The translations under genes were made by a program, and so were the position numbers. From Candidatus Eiseniibacteriota bacterium (GTDB lineage: Bacteria; Eisenbacteria; RBG-16-71-46; JABDJR01): a stretch of 6,315 nt of DNA. Under the pieces are notes generated by a model. It worked only from the letters and a program-made list of their open reading frames with translations, searched no databases and had not been told where the DNA came from. The stretch covers positions 1 to 6,315 of the forward strand of contig JABDJR010000274.1 in NCBI GenBank assembly GCA_013003415.1. The letters run 5' to 3'. This document shows, one piece after another, positions 1-6,315 of this stretch (positions are counted from its first letter, which is position 1; each line of letters begins with the position of its first letter).

Positions 1-1
1 G

Positions 2-1423
2 GACCGCTCAGGGCAGAGTTCAGACTGGGAAGACGCGGTACTCCAAGAAGGTCGATTGCTGGCTCGCTGCGAGCACCCCAACGTGGTGCGCATCTACGGA
101 GCGGAGAAGCGCGATGGTCGCCTCGGCATTTGGATGGAGTTCATTCAAGGAACGAGTCTTCAAAGTTTATTGAATGAGCGCGGCAAGCTTTCCTGGGAAG
201 AGGTTGCCGATATGGGTCGGGACCTCGCTTCCGCTCTACAAACCGTTCATGACGCCAATGTGGTTCACCGGGATGTCAAAGCCGAAAACGTCATGCGTGA
301 CGTGAACGGGCGCATTGTTCTCATGGACTTCGGGGCCGGTAAAGGGCGCGCCTTGCCTCAAACATCGGGGCAAGCAACGGGGACGGCTCTTTACATGGCT
401 CCCGAAGTCTTTGAGGGCGTGGCTGCAACCCCCCAGTCGGATATCTATGCCCTAGGCGTACTTTTGTATCATCTGCTTACCGGCGAGTATCCCGTTCAAG
501 CCTCTTCGATCACCGAACTCATTCAGTCTCACAAAAAGGGAGAGGCAAAGAATCTCAGAGATGCACTTGGGGCGGATCATCCCTTGGCCCAAATCGTGGA
601 CACGGCGCTTCATGTGGAAAGAACTTCGCGTCACACGAGCGCGGCTTCCATGGGGGAGGCTCTCGACAAACTCACTGCGCCCACCGCGAAACCGGTGGCC
701 GCGACGGTTACCAGACGGAACGCACAGGCATTCCTAGTTCCAGTGATGGTGGCTTTGATTGCGGCCATTGCCGGCATGATGTGGCTCAACTCGCAAACCC
801 CACTCCAGGGGGAGGTCGATTTCGTGGCCGTCAACAATGACGGCGTGCAAAGGGCGCTCATCGCGGGAGATCAAATCACCTATAGCGACTTGCTTCAGAT
901 GCAGGTGAAGCTCAACCACGAAGCCTATCTCTACGTTCTCAACATGGATGAGGCCGGAAGTTCTACGGTGATCTTTCCCATGCCCGGGGGCGACCTAACG
1001 AATCCGCTCCCCGCGAAAGGCGTGATGCTGCCGGGACCGGTTGATGGGGTAGAGAAGTCGTGGACCATGAACTCCACGCGAGGGACCGAAAGCTTCATCA
1101 TCGTGGCGAGTAAAGAGCCCTTGAACCAATTTGAAACGCAGCTCACAGCCATGGCGTCCATCGACATTGGCTCGGGAATGCGGGTTACCCCCGCCGACGG
1201 GGAGGTGCTTCTCGCCATGGTGGAACCTCTACGCGGTATTCTGGAACACGGAGACCAGTCACGCGGAGTCAGCGGCATTACCACCGCGCGCGATGTTCAG
1301 GCAGACGCCAATGCCAAGCCCCGCGAATTGTTGCTAGACTTAGTCCGTTCCTTTGCCGACGAGGGGGAGAAGAACGGCTCGGTCTGGATGCAGGAAGTCA
1401 GTCTGACGAATCCTGGTCAGTAA
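2..1423 (+). CDS. Transmembrane Ser/Thr protein kinase with DUF4384-like outer domain (5' partial)
   Basis: Membrane-bound Hanks-type (PknB-like) kinase expected to phosphorylate Ser/Thr on cytoplasmic proteins. The frame is open to the left edge. The TTG at 56 is internal, because the codons before it already read as kinase N-lobe, so the true start is outside the window. Counting codons from base 2: probable helix-C Glu16, then HPN at 25-27; catalytic loop HRDVKAEN at 89-96 (Asp91, Lys93, Asn96); DFG at 109-111; APE at 133-135. The HRD arginine makes it an RD kinase. The Gly-rich loop and the VAIK lysine are not in view. A single hydrophobic helix lies at about 243-262. The remaining 210 residues resemble DUF4384: a gdxl...lxl-type strand pattern, YLYVLN, an IFP motif, NPLPAKG, LPGP and IIVASKEPL. 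They are predicted to be extracytoplasmic. It is followed after 30 bp by the CHAT-TPR gene, probably in one operon. The kinase call is firm and the DUF4384 call is good but made by eye. Confidence 0.93.
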   Translation, partial: DRSGQSSDWEDAVLQEGRLLARCEHPNVVRIYGAEKRDGRLGIWMEFIQGTSLQSLLNERGKLSWEEVADMGRDLASALQTVHDANVVHRDVKAENVMRDVNGRIVLMDFGAGKGRALPQTSGQATGTALYMAPEVFEGVAATPQSDIYALGVLLYHLLTGEYPVQASSITELIQSHKKGEAKNLRDALGADHPLAQIVDTALHVERTSRHTSAASMGEALDKLTAPTAKPVAATVTRRNAQAFLVPVMVALIAAIAGMMWLNSQTPLQGEVDFVAVNNDGVQRALIAGDQITYSDLLQMQVKLNHEAYLYVLNMDEAGSSTVIFPMPGGDLTNPLPAKGVMLPGPVDGVEKSWTMNSTRGTESFIIVASKEPLNQFETQLTAMASIDIGSGMRVTPADGEVLLAMVEPLRGILEHGDQSRGVSGITTARDVQADANAKPRELLLDLVRSFADEGEKNGSVWMQEVSLTNPGQ

Positions 1424-1430
1424 GCCTGTG

Positions 1431-1453
1431 CTCGCCCTCCAACCGGGGGCGAG
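1431..1453 (+). promoter_or_regulatory. Hairpin covering the ribosome-binding region of the CHAT gene
   Basis: A perfect 7-bp inverted repeat, CTCGCCC (1431-1437) and GGGCGAG (1447-1453), can be extended by a T-G wobble and a C-G pair to a 9-bp stem with a 5-base loop. Its 3' arm ends on the base before the ATG at 1454 and contains the only purine-rich, Shine-Dalgarno-like stretch (1445-1449). The kinase stop codon (1421-1423) lies 7 bases upstream of the stem, so a terminating ribosome would melt it. This suggests translational coupling of CHAT to the kinase. No T-run follows, so it does not look like an intrinsic terminator. The repeat is seen directly; the role is inferred. Confidence 0.55.
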
Positions 1454-4400
1454 ATGGGTCATCTTCACGCGCACAACCGATCAAAGCAGTGCCTCAAGCA
1501 AATCCTGCAATGTATTGCAGTAATTGCGGTAATGGGTTCTGCTTTATGTGTGGCGGCAACGGCTCAGGAGCTTCCCGATCTCAAATTAGCCTTGAGCGAA
1601 TCCTCTCCGGAGGTTCTGGCTAACCAAGTTCAATCCTGGCTTGCCGTCGTCGAGGCTCGGAGCGAACCGGCTCCGAGCAAAGGGGCCACCCTCGATTCCC
1701 TCGCCGTGATTCTCCTGGAGGGAGAGCAGGCGACTCTGGCCAAACCGCTTTGCCTCAGAGCGCTGGCGTATCTTTCCGAAGGCGAACCCTCACTGGCTCT
1801 GGCGAACGCCCACGCCAACCACGCCTGGGCCGAGTTCAGTCTGAACGATATGGAAGCCGCCCTCCGTGCCCAAAACATTTCTGTTTCCGTTTTCGATCAG
1901 GTGGTTTCCGGCTACAACTCCGATTTTGAGGCGGCAAGCTACACCCAGGGATACTTTGCCTACACGCTTGGCCAATACCCCCTGGCCGATCAGGCCTGGT
2001 CCCGTGGTCTTGGGCTACTGCGCCAGGCACCCGAAGCCGACGTGCAAAGTGAGATTACCTACCTCACCAACATCGCAGAGGCCCAGCGACTCGATGGCCG
2101 TTTCGATGCGACAGAGTCCACACTTCTGGAAGCGATTGGAGTGTCTGAGGCGAACCTCCCGGCCGACTTTTCTCGCGCCGTGTTACTCAACAACATCGGC
2201 GTTCTCTATTGGAACCAGAATCGCTTTGACGATGCCGAACGCAGTTTTAAGGAAGCTTTGCGACTCACCGAAGCGGATCCGGAAGCACCGCCCACGCGCG
2301 TTGCAACCGCCTACCTCAACCTGGGCGTTCTGTTTAAATCCCAAGCGAGCTACAAAGATGCCGAACCGCTTTTGCAGCGCGCTGCCGAACTTGCACGCGC
2401 CACTTACCCTCAAGATGATCCCGACTATGTGATGTTCCTCCTCGAACCGGGGAAGCTCTTAGCGGACACCCATCGCTTCGACGAGGCCAACAAGCTTTGG
2501 GAAGAAGCTTTGTCGGTGCTCTCAAAACTAGAGACACCCCACGCCATTCAAGAGGCTCAGGTCAAGCACGACGCGGCGAGGGGCTATCTTGAGGTAGGAA
2601 ACATGAATCGGGCCCGCGAACTCGCGCGCGACGCCTTGGACATGCGATCGCAGGTCTTCGATGACATGCATCCCGATCGAGGTCGCACCTTGGGTCTCCT
2701 TGGAAAGATTGCTCTGCTCGACAACCCTCCCAAGCTCGATGAAGCAAAAGATCACTTGGAAGAGGCCATTGAAATCCTAGAGGCGTCCAATTACGCCCAG
2801 GACGATTTGGCGGAAGCCCATGCCCAGCGCGCTCGCGTGGCTCGGGCCGGCGGGGATCTGAAGAAGGCTCGAGCCCATCTTGAGTCGGCCTTGAGCTTGG
2901 TTGAAGTGCTTCGCCCTCAGCTGGGGGGTAGCGATCTTACACGGGCGGAGTTTTTGACGCGCTTTGTGGGCTATTACTCGGACATGATCGATCTCCTGCT
3001 CCGCGAGGGTTCCGTTTCCGAGGCCATGGCATTTGTCGAGCGCAGTCGCGCCCGTGTGCTTCAGGATCAGCTGGCTGCAAGCGGTTTGGATCTACGTGAA
3101 GGCATTGAACCTAAGGTGTTGCAACCGTTAGAGAAAGCAGAAATGGATGCGGAGTTTCGAGTCAACGAAATCCAACGCGCCATGACCGAGCGCCGTCGTC
3201 ATTGGTCCGGAGAAGATCTGAAGGAACTCCGCTTAATGGAAAGAGACTTGGAGGTCGCCCTCGGGGATCTGAAGAGGGCCACGGAGGAAATTAAGCTTCA
3301 GAGCCCGGGGTGGCAGAAGCTTCTCAAGGACAAACGGCGCTCCCTCTCGCTCCAAGAAGTGCAGAGGCAGCTCATTGGATCAGATGAGATGGCCTTGCTC
3401 TACCACATTGGTCCCGACCGCAGTTTCTTGTTCACCTTGCACGCAACCGGAGATCCGCAAGCTCACCCACTCAAGATTCCGGCAACTTGGGCCGACCGCC
3501 TTGGGATCGAACCCGGACCTCTAACCGAACCTCTCCTTACGGAACTGCTTCTTGGGGATCTGCACTTTGGCGAGGGCGAAAGCCTGGTTGGAACCATGGC
3601 GAAGCTTCGCGGCGTTTCTGGGATCGCCGATGCAGGGCAAGGCCGGGTGCTTTTAAAGGGGTCGGTAGAAGAACGCCTCCAAGCCTTGCTAAGGATTCTG
3701 GTTCCAAATTCGGTTTGGGAAACCCTGGTAGATCGCCGTGAAGTGCTTGTCATTCCCGACGGCGCCCTTCACTTGCTTCCCTTCGAGGCGTTGCTCTTGG
3801 AGAAACAGGATTCTAAGAAAGTCTATTGGCTCGACGTCGGCCCTGTCGTTCGCTATGGACATTCCCTGACCACCCTTCTGGAGATTGCAGAGCAGAAAGC
3901 GGAATCCAAAAGCCAGAACATTGTTTCGATTAGCGACCCGCTCTTCGGAGGCGGCAAGGATGGGGAAGAGGTTGCCCGTGGGGGACTCACGCGACAACCT
4001 CAGGAGTGGTTCCAGCTACCGAGATTGCCGGCCACTGCCGAGGAGAGTCGTGCCTTGGTTGCGGCCTTCGGTGAAGATAACGTTTCGGTTTTCTCCGAGC
4101 TTGCCGCAACCGAGACGCAGTTTAAGGCCCATGTCCAAGATGCTCGCATTCTCCACTTGGCGACTCACGGAATAGTCGATGCCGAACGGAACGATCTCAT
4201 GGCGGCCTTGGTGTTCACGCCACCTTCCCCCTTAGCTCAGACCGCCGACGATGGGTTCTTGTTTCTATACGAGATTTACCGTTTGCCGCTGAACTGCGAC
4301 CTGGCGGTTCTCTCGGCCTGTGAAACAAAGTTGGGACGCCGGATTCAAGGGGAGGGGGTTTTTGCTCTCTCACGCGGTTTTTTAGCGGCGGGGGCTCGTC

Positions 4401-4600
4401 GCACCATCGCAAGTTTGTGGCCGGTTTCGGACAACTCGACCGCAGCCCTCATGGGAGGTTTTTTCGAGCGCATTGCCGAAGAGTCCGAGCATCGATCCTA
4501 TGCTGAAGCTCTCCGCGACGCTAAGCGCGAGGTTCGAAACGACCCCCGGTGGCAGAGCCCCTTCTACTGGGCACCCTTTGTGGCCACCGGACTTCGCTGA
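1454..4600 (+). CDS. Exported TPR-CHAT family cysteine protease-like protein
   Basis: CHAT is a caspase/separase-clan (CD) peptidase domain, usually joined to TPRs that bind partners. The ATG at 1454 gives a credible Sec signal peptide: basic residues at 9-15, hydrophobic core 17-34 and an A-T-A site at 35-37, with Gln38 as the likely mature start. The next in-frame Met (27) would destroy it. Residues about 110-490 are a run of some nine TPR-like helix pairs with typical A-x-x-x-x-x-x-x-G/A and A-x-x-x-x-x-x-A-L spacing, such as NNIGVLYWNQNRFDDAE. A helical linker with a FVERSRAR motif, probably partly coiled coil, reaches about residue 625. The CHAT domain fills 630-1048: VIPDGALHLLPFE at 766-778, HLATHG with catalytic His905, LSACET with catalytic Cys956, GEGV at 966-969, ASLWPVSD at 986-993, and the usual FYWAPFV C-terminus. 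Both catalytic residues are present. The ribosome site is weak and lies in a hairpin. Export, rather than a cytoplasmic location, is the notable point. The protein's substrate is unknown. Confidence 0.95.
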   Translation: MGHLHAHNRSKQCLKQILQCIAVIAVMGSALCVAATAQELPDLKLALSESSPEVLANQVQSWLAVVEARSEPAPSKGATLDSLAVILLEGEQATLAKPLCLRALAYLSEGEPSLALANAHANHAWAEFSLNDMEAALRAQNISVSVFDQVVSGYNSDFEAASYTQGYFAYTLGQYPLADQAWSRGLGLLRQAPEADVQSEITYLTNIAEAQRLDGRFDATESTLLEAIGVSEANLPADFSRAVLLNNIGVLYWNQNRFDDAERSFKEALRLTEADPEAPPTRVATAYLNLGVLFKSQASYKDAEPLLQRAAELARATYPQDDPDYVMFLLEPGKLLADTHRFDEANKLWEEALSVLSKLETPHAIQEAQVKHDAARGYLEVGNMNRARELARDALDMRSQVFDDMHPDRGRTLGLLGKIALLDNPPKLDEAKDHLEEAIEILEASNYAQDDLAEAHAQRARVARAGGDLKKARAHLESALSLVEVLRPQLGGSDLTRAEFLTRFVGYYSDMIDLLLREGSVSEAMAFVERSRARVLQDQLAASGLDLREGIEPKVLQPLEKAEMDAEFRVNEIQRAMTERRRHWSGEDLKELRLMERDLEVALGDLKRATEEIKLQSPGWQKLLKDKRRSLSLQEVQRQLIGSDEMALLYHIGPDRSFLFTLHATGDPQAHPLKIPATWADRLGIEPGPLTEPLLTELLLGDLHFGEGESLVGTMAKLRGVSGIADAGQGRVLLKGSVEERLQALLRILVPNSVWETLVDRREVLVIPDGALHLLPFEALLLEKQDSKKVYWLDVGPVVRYGHSLTTLLEIAEQKAESKSQNIVSISDPLFGGGKDGEEVARGGLTRQPQEWFQLPRLPATAEESRALVAAFGEDNVSVFSELAATETQFKAHVQDARILHLATHGIVDAERNDLMAALVFTPPSPLAQTADDGFLFLYEIYRLPLNCDLAVLSACETKLGRRIQGEGVFALSRGFLAAGARRTIASLWPVSDNSTAALMGGFFERIAEESEHRSYAEALRDAKREVRNDPRWQSPFYWAPFVATGLR

Positions 4601-4610
4601 CCTTGAGAGT

Positions 4611-4633
4611 CCCCGAGCTTCCAGCTCCCGGGG
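4611..4633 (+). terminator. Imperfect GC-rich hairpin just after the CHAT stop codon
   Basis: Eleven bases after the TGA (4598-4600), CCCCGAGCT (4611-4619) can pair with AGCT plus CGGGG (4623-4626 and 4629-4633), leaving a 3-base loop and a 2-base CC bulge. It sits where an operon-end structure is expected, but the following bases are purine-rich and there is no T-run. It could be a 3' stabilising stem or a weak, Rho-assisted end rather than a true intrinsic terminator. Confidence 0.3.
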
Positions 4634-4706
4634 TAAGGGGCTTTACGGCAATGGTAGAATTAAGATCTCGTGGGCGTTCAATAGCCCCCACCTCCGCGTT
4701 AGGTAT

Positions 4707-4734
4707 GGGAGGGCCACCGTCGGCTCTCTTTCTG
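4707..4734 (+). promoter_or_regulatory. Hairpin with T-rich tail in the leader of the VCBS-repeat gene
   Basis: GAGGGCC (4709-4715) pairs with GGCTCTC (4722-4728) through one G-T wobble, and two further wobble pairs are possible outside it. The loop is 6 bases. A short T-rich tail (TTTCTGT, 4729-4735) follows and runs into the Shine-Dalgarno sequence of the next gene. The shape is that of a weak intrinsic terminator or attenuator placed between the two genes. It may end read-through from the kinase-CHAT unit or modulate expression of the downstream gene. The stem is modest, so this is tentative. Confidence 0.33.
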
Positions 4735-4740
4735 TAGGAG
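4735..4740 (+). promoter_or_regulatory. Shine-Dalgarno sequence of the VCBS-repeat gene
   Basis: TAGGAG lies 7 bases before the ATG at 4748, which is near-ideal spacing. It fixes the start of this gene and contrasts with the poor, hairpin-buried site of the CHAT gene. No convincing -35/-10 promoter pair was found in the 147-bp gap; a TAGAAT at 4655-4660 has no acceptable -35 partner. Confidence 0.75.
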
Positions 4741-4747
4741 CGCATCC

Positions 4748-6315
4748 ATGTTTAGCCCACAAAGCCCGTCTCAAAGCACCTTAAGCCAGTCTGCTAAAGC
4801 ACTGTGTTTTTTTGCCTTAACCATGGTGATGGGCTTGGTGGATCTGGGGTCGGCCCAGGCCGCTCCTAAAATTGGGGACAAGCAAATCGACCGACCCTCG
4901 GCCTGGACCACCTGGTGGTGTCATCAGGGGAACATTCCCTTCGTGGCAAACGGTCCTGATCTAACCGTCGTTTTTCAGGCCGAGAAATATCTACCCAACG
5001 ACACCGGATTCGCCGGTCAGCGCCTCGACAATGTGGCTATCGTGAAGAAGACCGTTTTCGACGCCCATCAAGTCACGGCGGTGGCGGGCTGCGGCCAGTG
5101 CAACATTACCCAGGGTGGGCCTTCCAGTCTCGATCTCCCCAATGTCAGTCTTAGCGAATTCCTGTTTCTCGACCAGTTTCATAGCGCGGTCGATCCGGCT
5201 TGGACCTTAGGGACCGATGCCGCGTTTGCCGACACGGGCCAGAGTGGTCCTTTTTCCGCTCCCAATGAGTTCAACATTGCGAACTGCGACGAAACGGGTG
5301 GGTGTCTCATCTTTGGAGAGCCGGGTGATCCCATTGGTATTTCTGACGCCTCCTTCTCCATATCCAATCTCGAAGAGGGGGTCGAGTACGTACTTAGTTT
5401 TTGGTGGCGATCCCTCAACGACATCCCCCAAGAAACCCCGCTCCTCTTCGTGGACCTCTTCGGAACCACCCACTGGGCCGATCAGACGCCGGGGTATCTT
5501 GCCTCGACGATCTATGGGGTTGGGGTTTCCTTTGGCGACCACGATGGCAATGGAACGCAAGATTTGCACATTACCCAGACGAACTTTGCCAACCAACTCC
5601 TAGAGAATGTGCTCACCAACTTCAACGACGTCACCACCGGAGACGTTGCCAACCCGGGCCCCGGAACCATGGCCTTGTGGGCTGATTTTCTGGGCAATGA
5701 ACTACCCGACCTCTATCTTTTCAACGACGGCGGTCCGAACTTGCTCCTTCAGAACACGGGAGGGGCGATTCTTGTCGACGTTACGCCAAGCCCGCTGGAC
5801 GACGCCGACCCGGCCACCGGCGGCGCGGTGGCTGACTTCGATAACGACGGAGACTTGGACATTTACCTCTGCAAGGATGGCTCCAACCGTTTGATGCGAA
5901 ATGATGGTCCGGGGACCTGGGTCGACGCGGCCACGCTTGATGCTCGAAACCCCAATGTGACCCGGGCCGCCCAGTTTGCAGATTACGATTTAGATGGTGA
6001 TCAAGATCTGTTTCTTGCCAACGACGGAGCCGCGAACAGCCTGCTTGAGAATATTGCTGGGGGTTACTTCGATGTGACACCGGCCAGTATCGGAGCCAAC
6101 ACGGATGCCAGTTTCGATGTCGCTTGGGGGGACTACGATAACGACGGCGACCCCGATATCTATGTCTCCAACATGTCGGGTTCCAATCAACTTTTTCGAA
6201 ACGATCTCGGAGGGGTCTTTACCGATGTAACCACATCTCCGATTGATGGTTCTTACGAAACTGATGCAGCTGAGTGGTTCGATGCCGACAACGATGGCGA
6301 TCTCGATCTGTACGT
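4748..6315 (+). CDS. Secreted FG-GAP/VCBS-repeat protein (3' partial)
   Basis: The frame is open for 522 codons and runs off the right edge, so the gene is incomplete. The start is set by the TAGGAG site and by a signal peptide: Lys17, hydrophobic core about 18-34, A-Q-A cleavage motif at 36-38, with Ala39 as the likely first mature residue. Residues about 40-250 look like all-beta material. LDNVAIV at 93-99 recalls the last strand of galactose-binding-like or carbohydrate-binding modules, and a second beta-rich stretch (about 145-245) contains a WTLGTD motif. Cysteines at 58, 115, 118, 180 and 186 could form disulphides outside the cell. From residue 264 six repeats carry D-x-D-x-D-G-D-x-D-like calcium loops (Asp264, 313, 363, 412, 462, 512), typical of VCBS/FG-GAP beta-propeller blades. 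The protein is probably an extracellular or surface adhesion or binding protein. The repeat call is firm; the N-terminal fold and the function are not. Confidence 0.92.
   Translation, partial: MFSPQSPSQSTLSQSAKALCFFALTMVMGLVDLGSAQAAPKIGDKQIDRPSAWTTWWCHQGNIPFVANGPDLTVVFQAEKYLPNDTGFAGQRLDNVAIVKKTVFDAHQVTAVAGCGQCNITQGGPSSLDLPNVSLSEFLFLDQFHSAVDPAWTLGTDAAFADTGQSGPFSAPNEFNIANCDETGGCLIFGEPGDPIGISDASFSISNLEEGVEYVLSFWWRSLNDIPQETPLLFVDLFGTTHWADQTPGYLASTIYGVGVSFGDHDGNGTQDLHITQTNFANQLLENVLTNFNDVTTGDVANPGPGTMALWADFLGNELPDLYLFNDGGPNLLLQNTGGAILVDVTPSPLDDADPATGGAVADFDNDGDLDIYLCKDGSNRLMRNDGPGTWVDAATLDARNPNVTRAAQFADYDLDGDQDLFLANDGAANSLLENIAGGYFDVTPASIGANTDASFDVAWGDYDNDGDPDIYVSNMSGSNQLFRNDLGGVFTDVTTSPIDGSYETDAAEWFDADNDGDLDLY
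5537..6315 (+). repeat. Six VCBS/FG-GAP-like coding repeats, period about 150 bp
   Basis: Calcium-loop motifs begin at codons for Asp264, 313, 363, 412, 462 and 512, giving spacings of 49, 50, 49, 50 and 50 residues. Units 3-6 have the canonical loop (for example DFDNDGDLD, DYDLDGDQD, DYDNDGDPD). Unit 1 is a variant (DHDGNGTQD). Unit 2 (DFLGNELPD, from 313) keeps only the outer aspartates. Each loop is followed by a hydrophobic strand and an N-x-L-L/F-x-N motif such as NQLFRND. The array continues beyond the window, so the total number is unknown. The DNA identity between units is partial, which fits old duplication. Confidence 0.85.

Noticed and set aside
1421..1456. The kinase and CHAT genes are in the same frame, separated by one TAA and ten sense codons, so stop read-through could make a fusion protein.
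   Set aside because: The CHAT gene begins with a good signal peptide, which would be buried after the DUF4384 domain in a fusion. One-in-three frame coincidence is enough to explain it, and no read-through motif is evident.
1454..1564. Cys32 in the CHAT signal peptide as a lipobox, making the protein a lipoprotein.
   Set aside because: The residues before it are Ser-Ala-Leu. The position just before a lipobox Cys must be small (Gly, Ala or Ser), and the A-T-A site fits ordinary cleavage better.
1866..2432. A 188-codon alternative-frame ORF inside the CHAT gene.
   Set aside because: It is composition-biased (rich in Pro, Arg, Thr), has no domain, and lies fully within the well-supported TPR region.
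1454..4600. TPR-CHAT protein as a Craspase (gRAMP/Csx29) component or other CRISPR-linked protease.
   Set aside because: There is no CRISPR array, gRAMP or other cas gene in the window, and the signal peptide is at odds with a cytoplasmic RNA-guided complex. The neighbours are a membrane kinase and a secreted protein.
4642..4660. TTTACG and TAGAAT as a promoter for the third gene.
   Set aside because: The spacing is only 7 bases, far from the 16-18 needed, and no other -35 at the right distance from TAGAAT was found.
5207..5596. Long open frames on both strands over the third gene, 129 codons on the minus strand and 128 on the plus strand in another frame.
   Set aside because: They overlap the much longer frame from 4748, which has an SD, a signal peptide and recognisable repeats. 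Their translations show no family features and look like GC-rich shadow frames.

Overview
The window holds three genes on the + strand, with no RNA gene, insertion sequence, CRISPR array or other mobile element visible. The content points to a Gram-negative-type bacterium with a moderately GC-rich genome. Two genes encode Sec-type signal peptides, one encodes a membrane-anchored Hanks-type Ser/Thr kinase, and one carries FG-GAP/VCBS-type calcium-loop repeats. Such combinations occur in signalling-rich, often environmental lineages. I cannot fix the phylum from the sequence.

Layout. (1) Positions 2-1423 are the 3' part of a transmembrane Ser/Thr protein kinase gene. The ATP-binding N-lobe start lies upstream of the window. 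A cytoplasmic kinase domain is followed by one membrane helix and a DUF4384-like outer domain. (2) A 30-bp gap carries a strong hairpin (1431-1453) that ends on the base before the next ATG. (3) Positions 1454-4600 encode a 1048-residue exported protein: signal peptide, about nine TPR units, a helical linker and a C-terminal CHAT protease domain with its His/Cys dyad intact. (4) A 147-bp gap (4601-4747) carries two imperfect hairpins and a clear Shine-Dalgarno sequence. (5) From 4748 a third gene runs off the right edge. It encodes a secreted protein with a cysteine-containing N-terminal part and then six VCBS-like repeats spaced 49-50 residues apart. It has no stop codon in the window, so an ORF finder that requires a stop would miss it.

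How they may work together. The kinase and CHAT genes are almost certainly one transcriptional unit, because they are 30 bp apart with no terminator-like U-tract between them. By predicted topology the CHAT-TPR protein is outside the cytoplasmic membrane. It shares that compartment with the kinase's DUF4384-like domain, not with the kinase catalytic domain. The simplest model is an envelope module in which the outer domain of the kinase and the TPR-CHAT protease communicate and the kinase reports inward. This is inference. Whether the secreted VCBS-repeat protein belongs to the same module is open, since it has its own leader and ribosome binding site.
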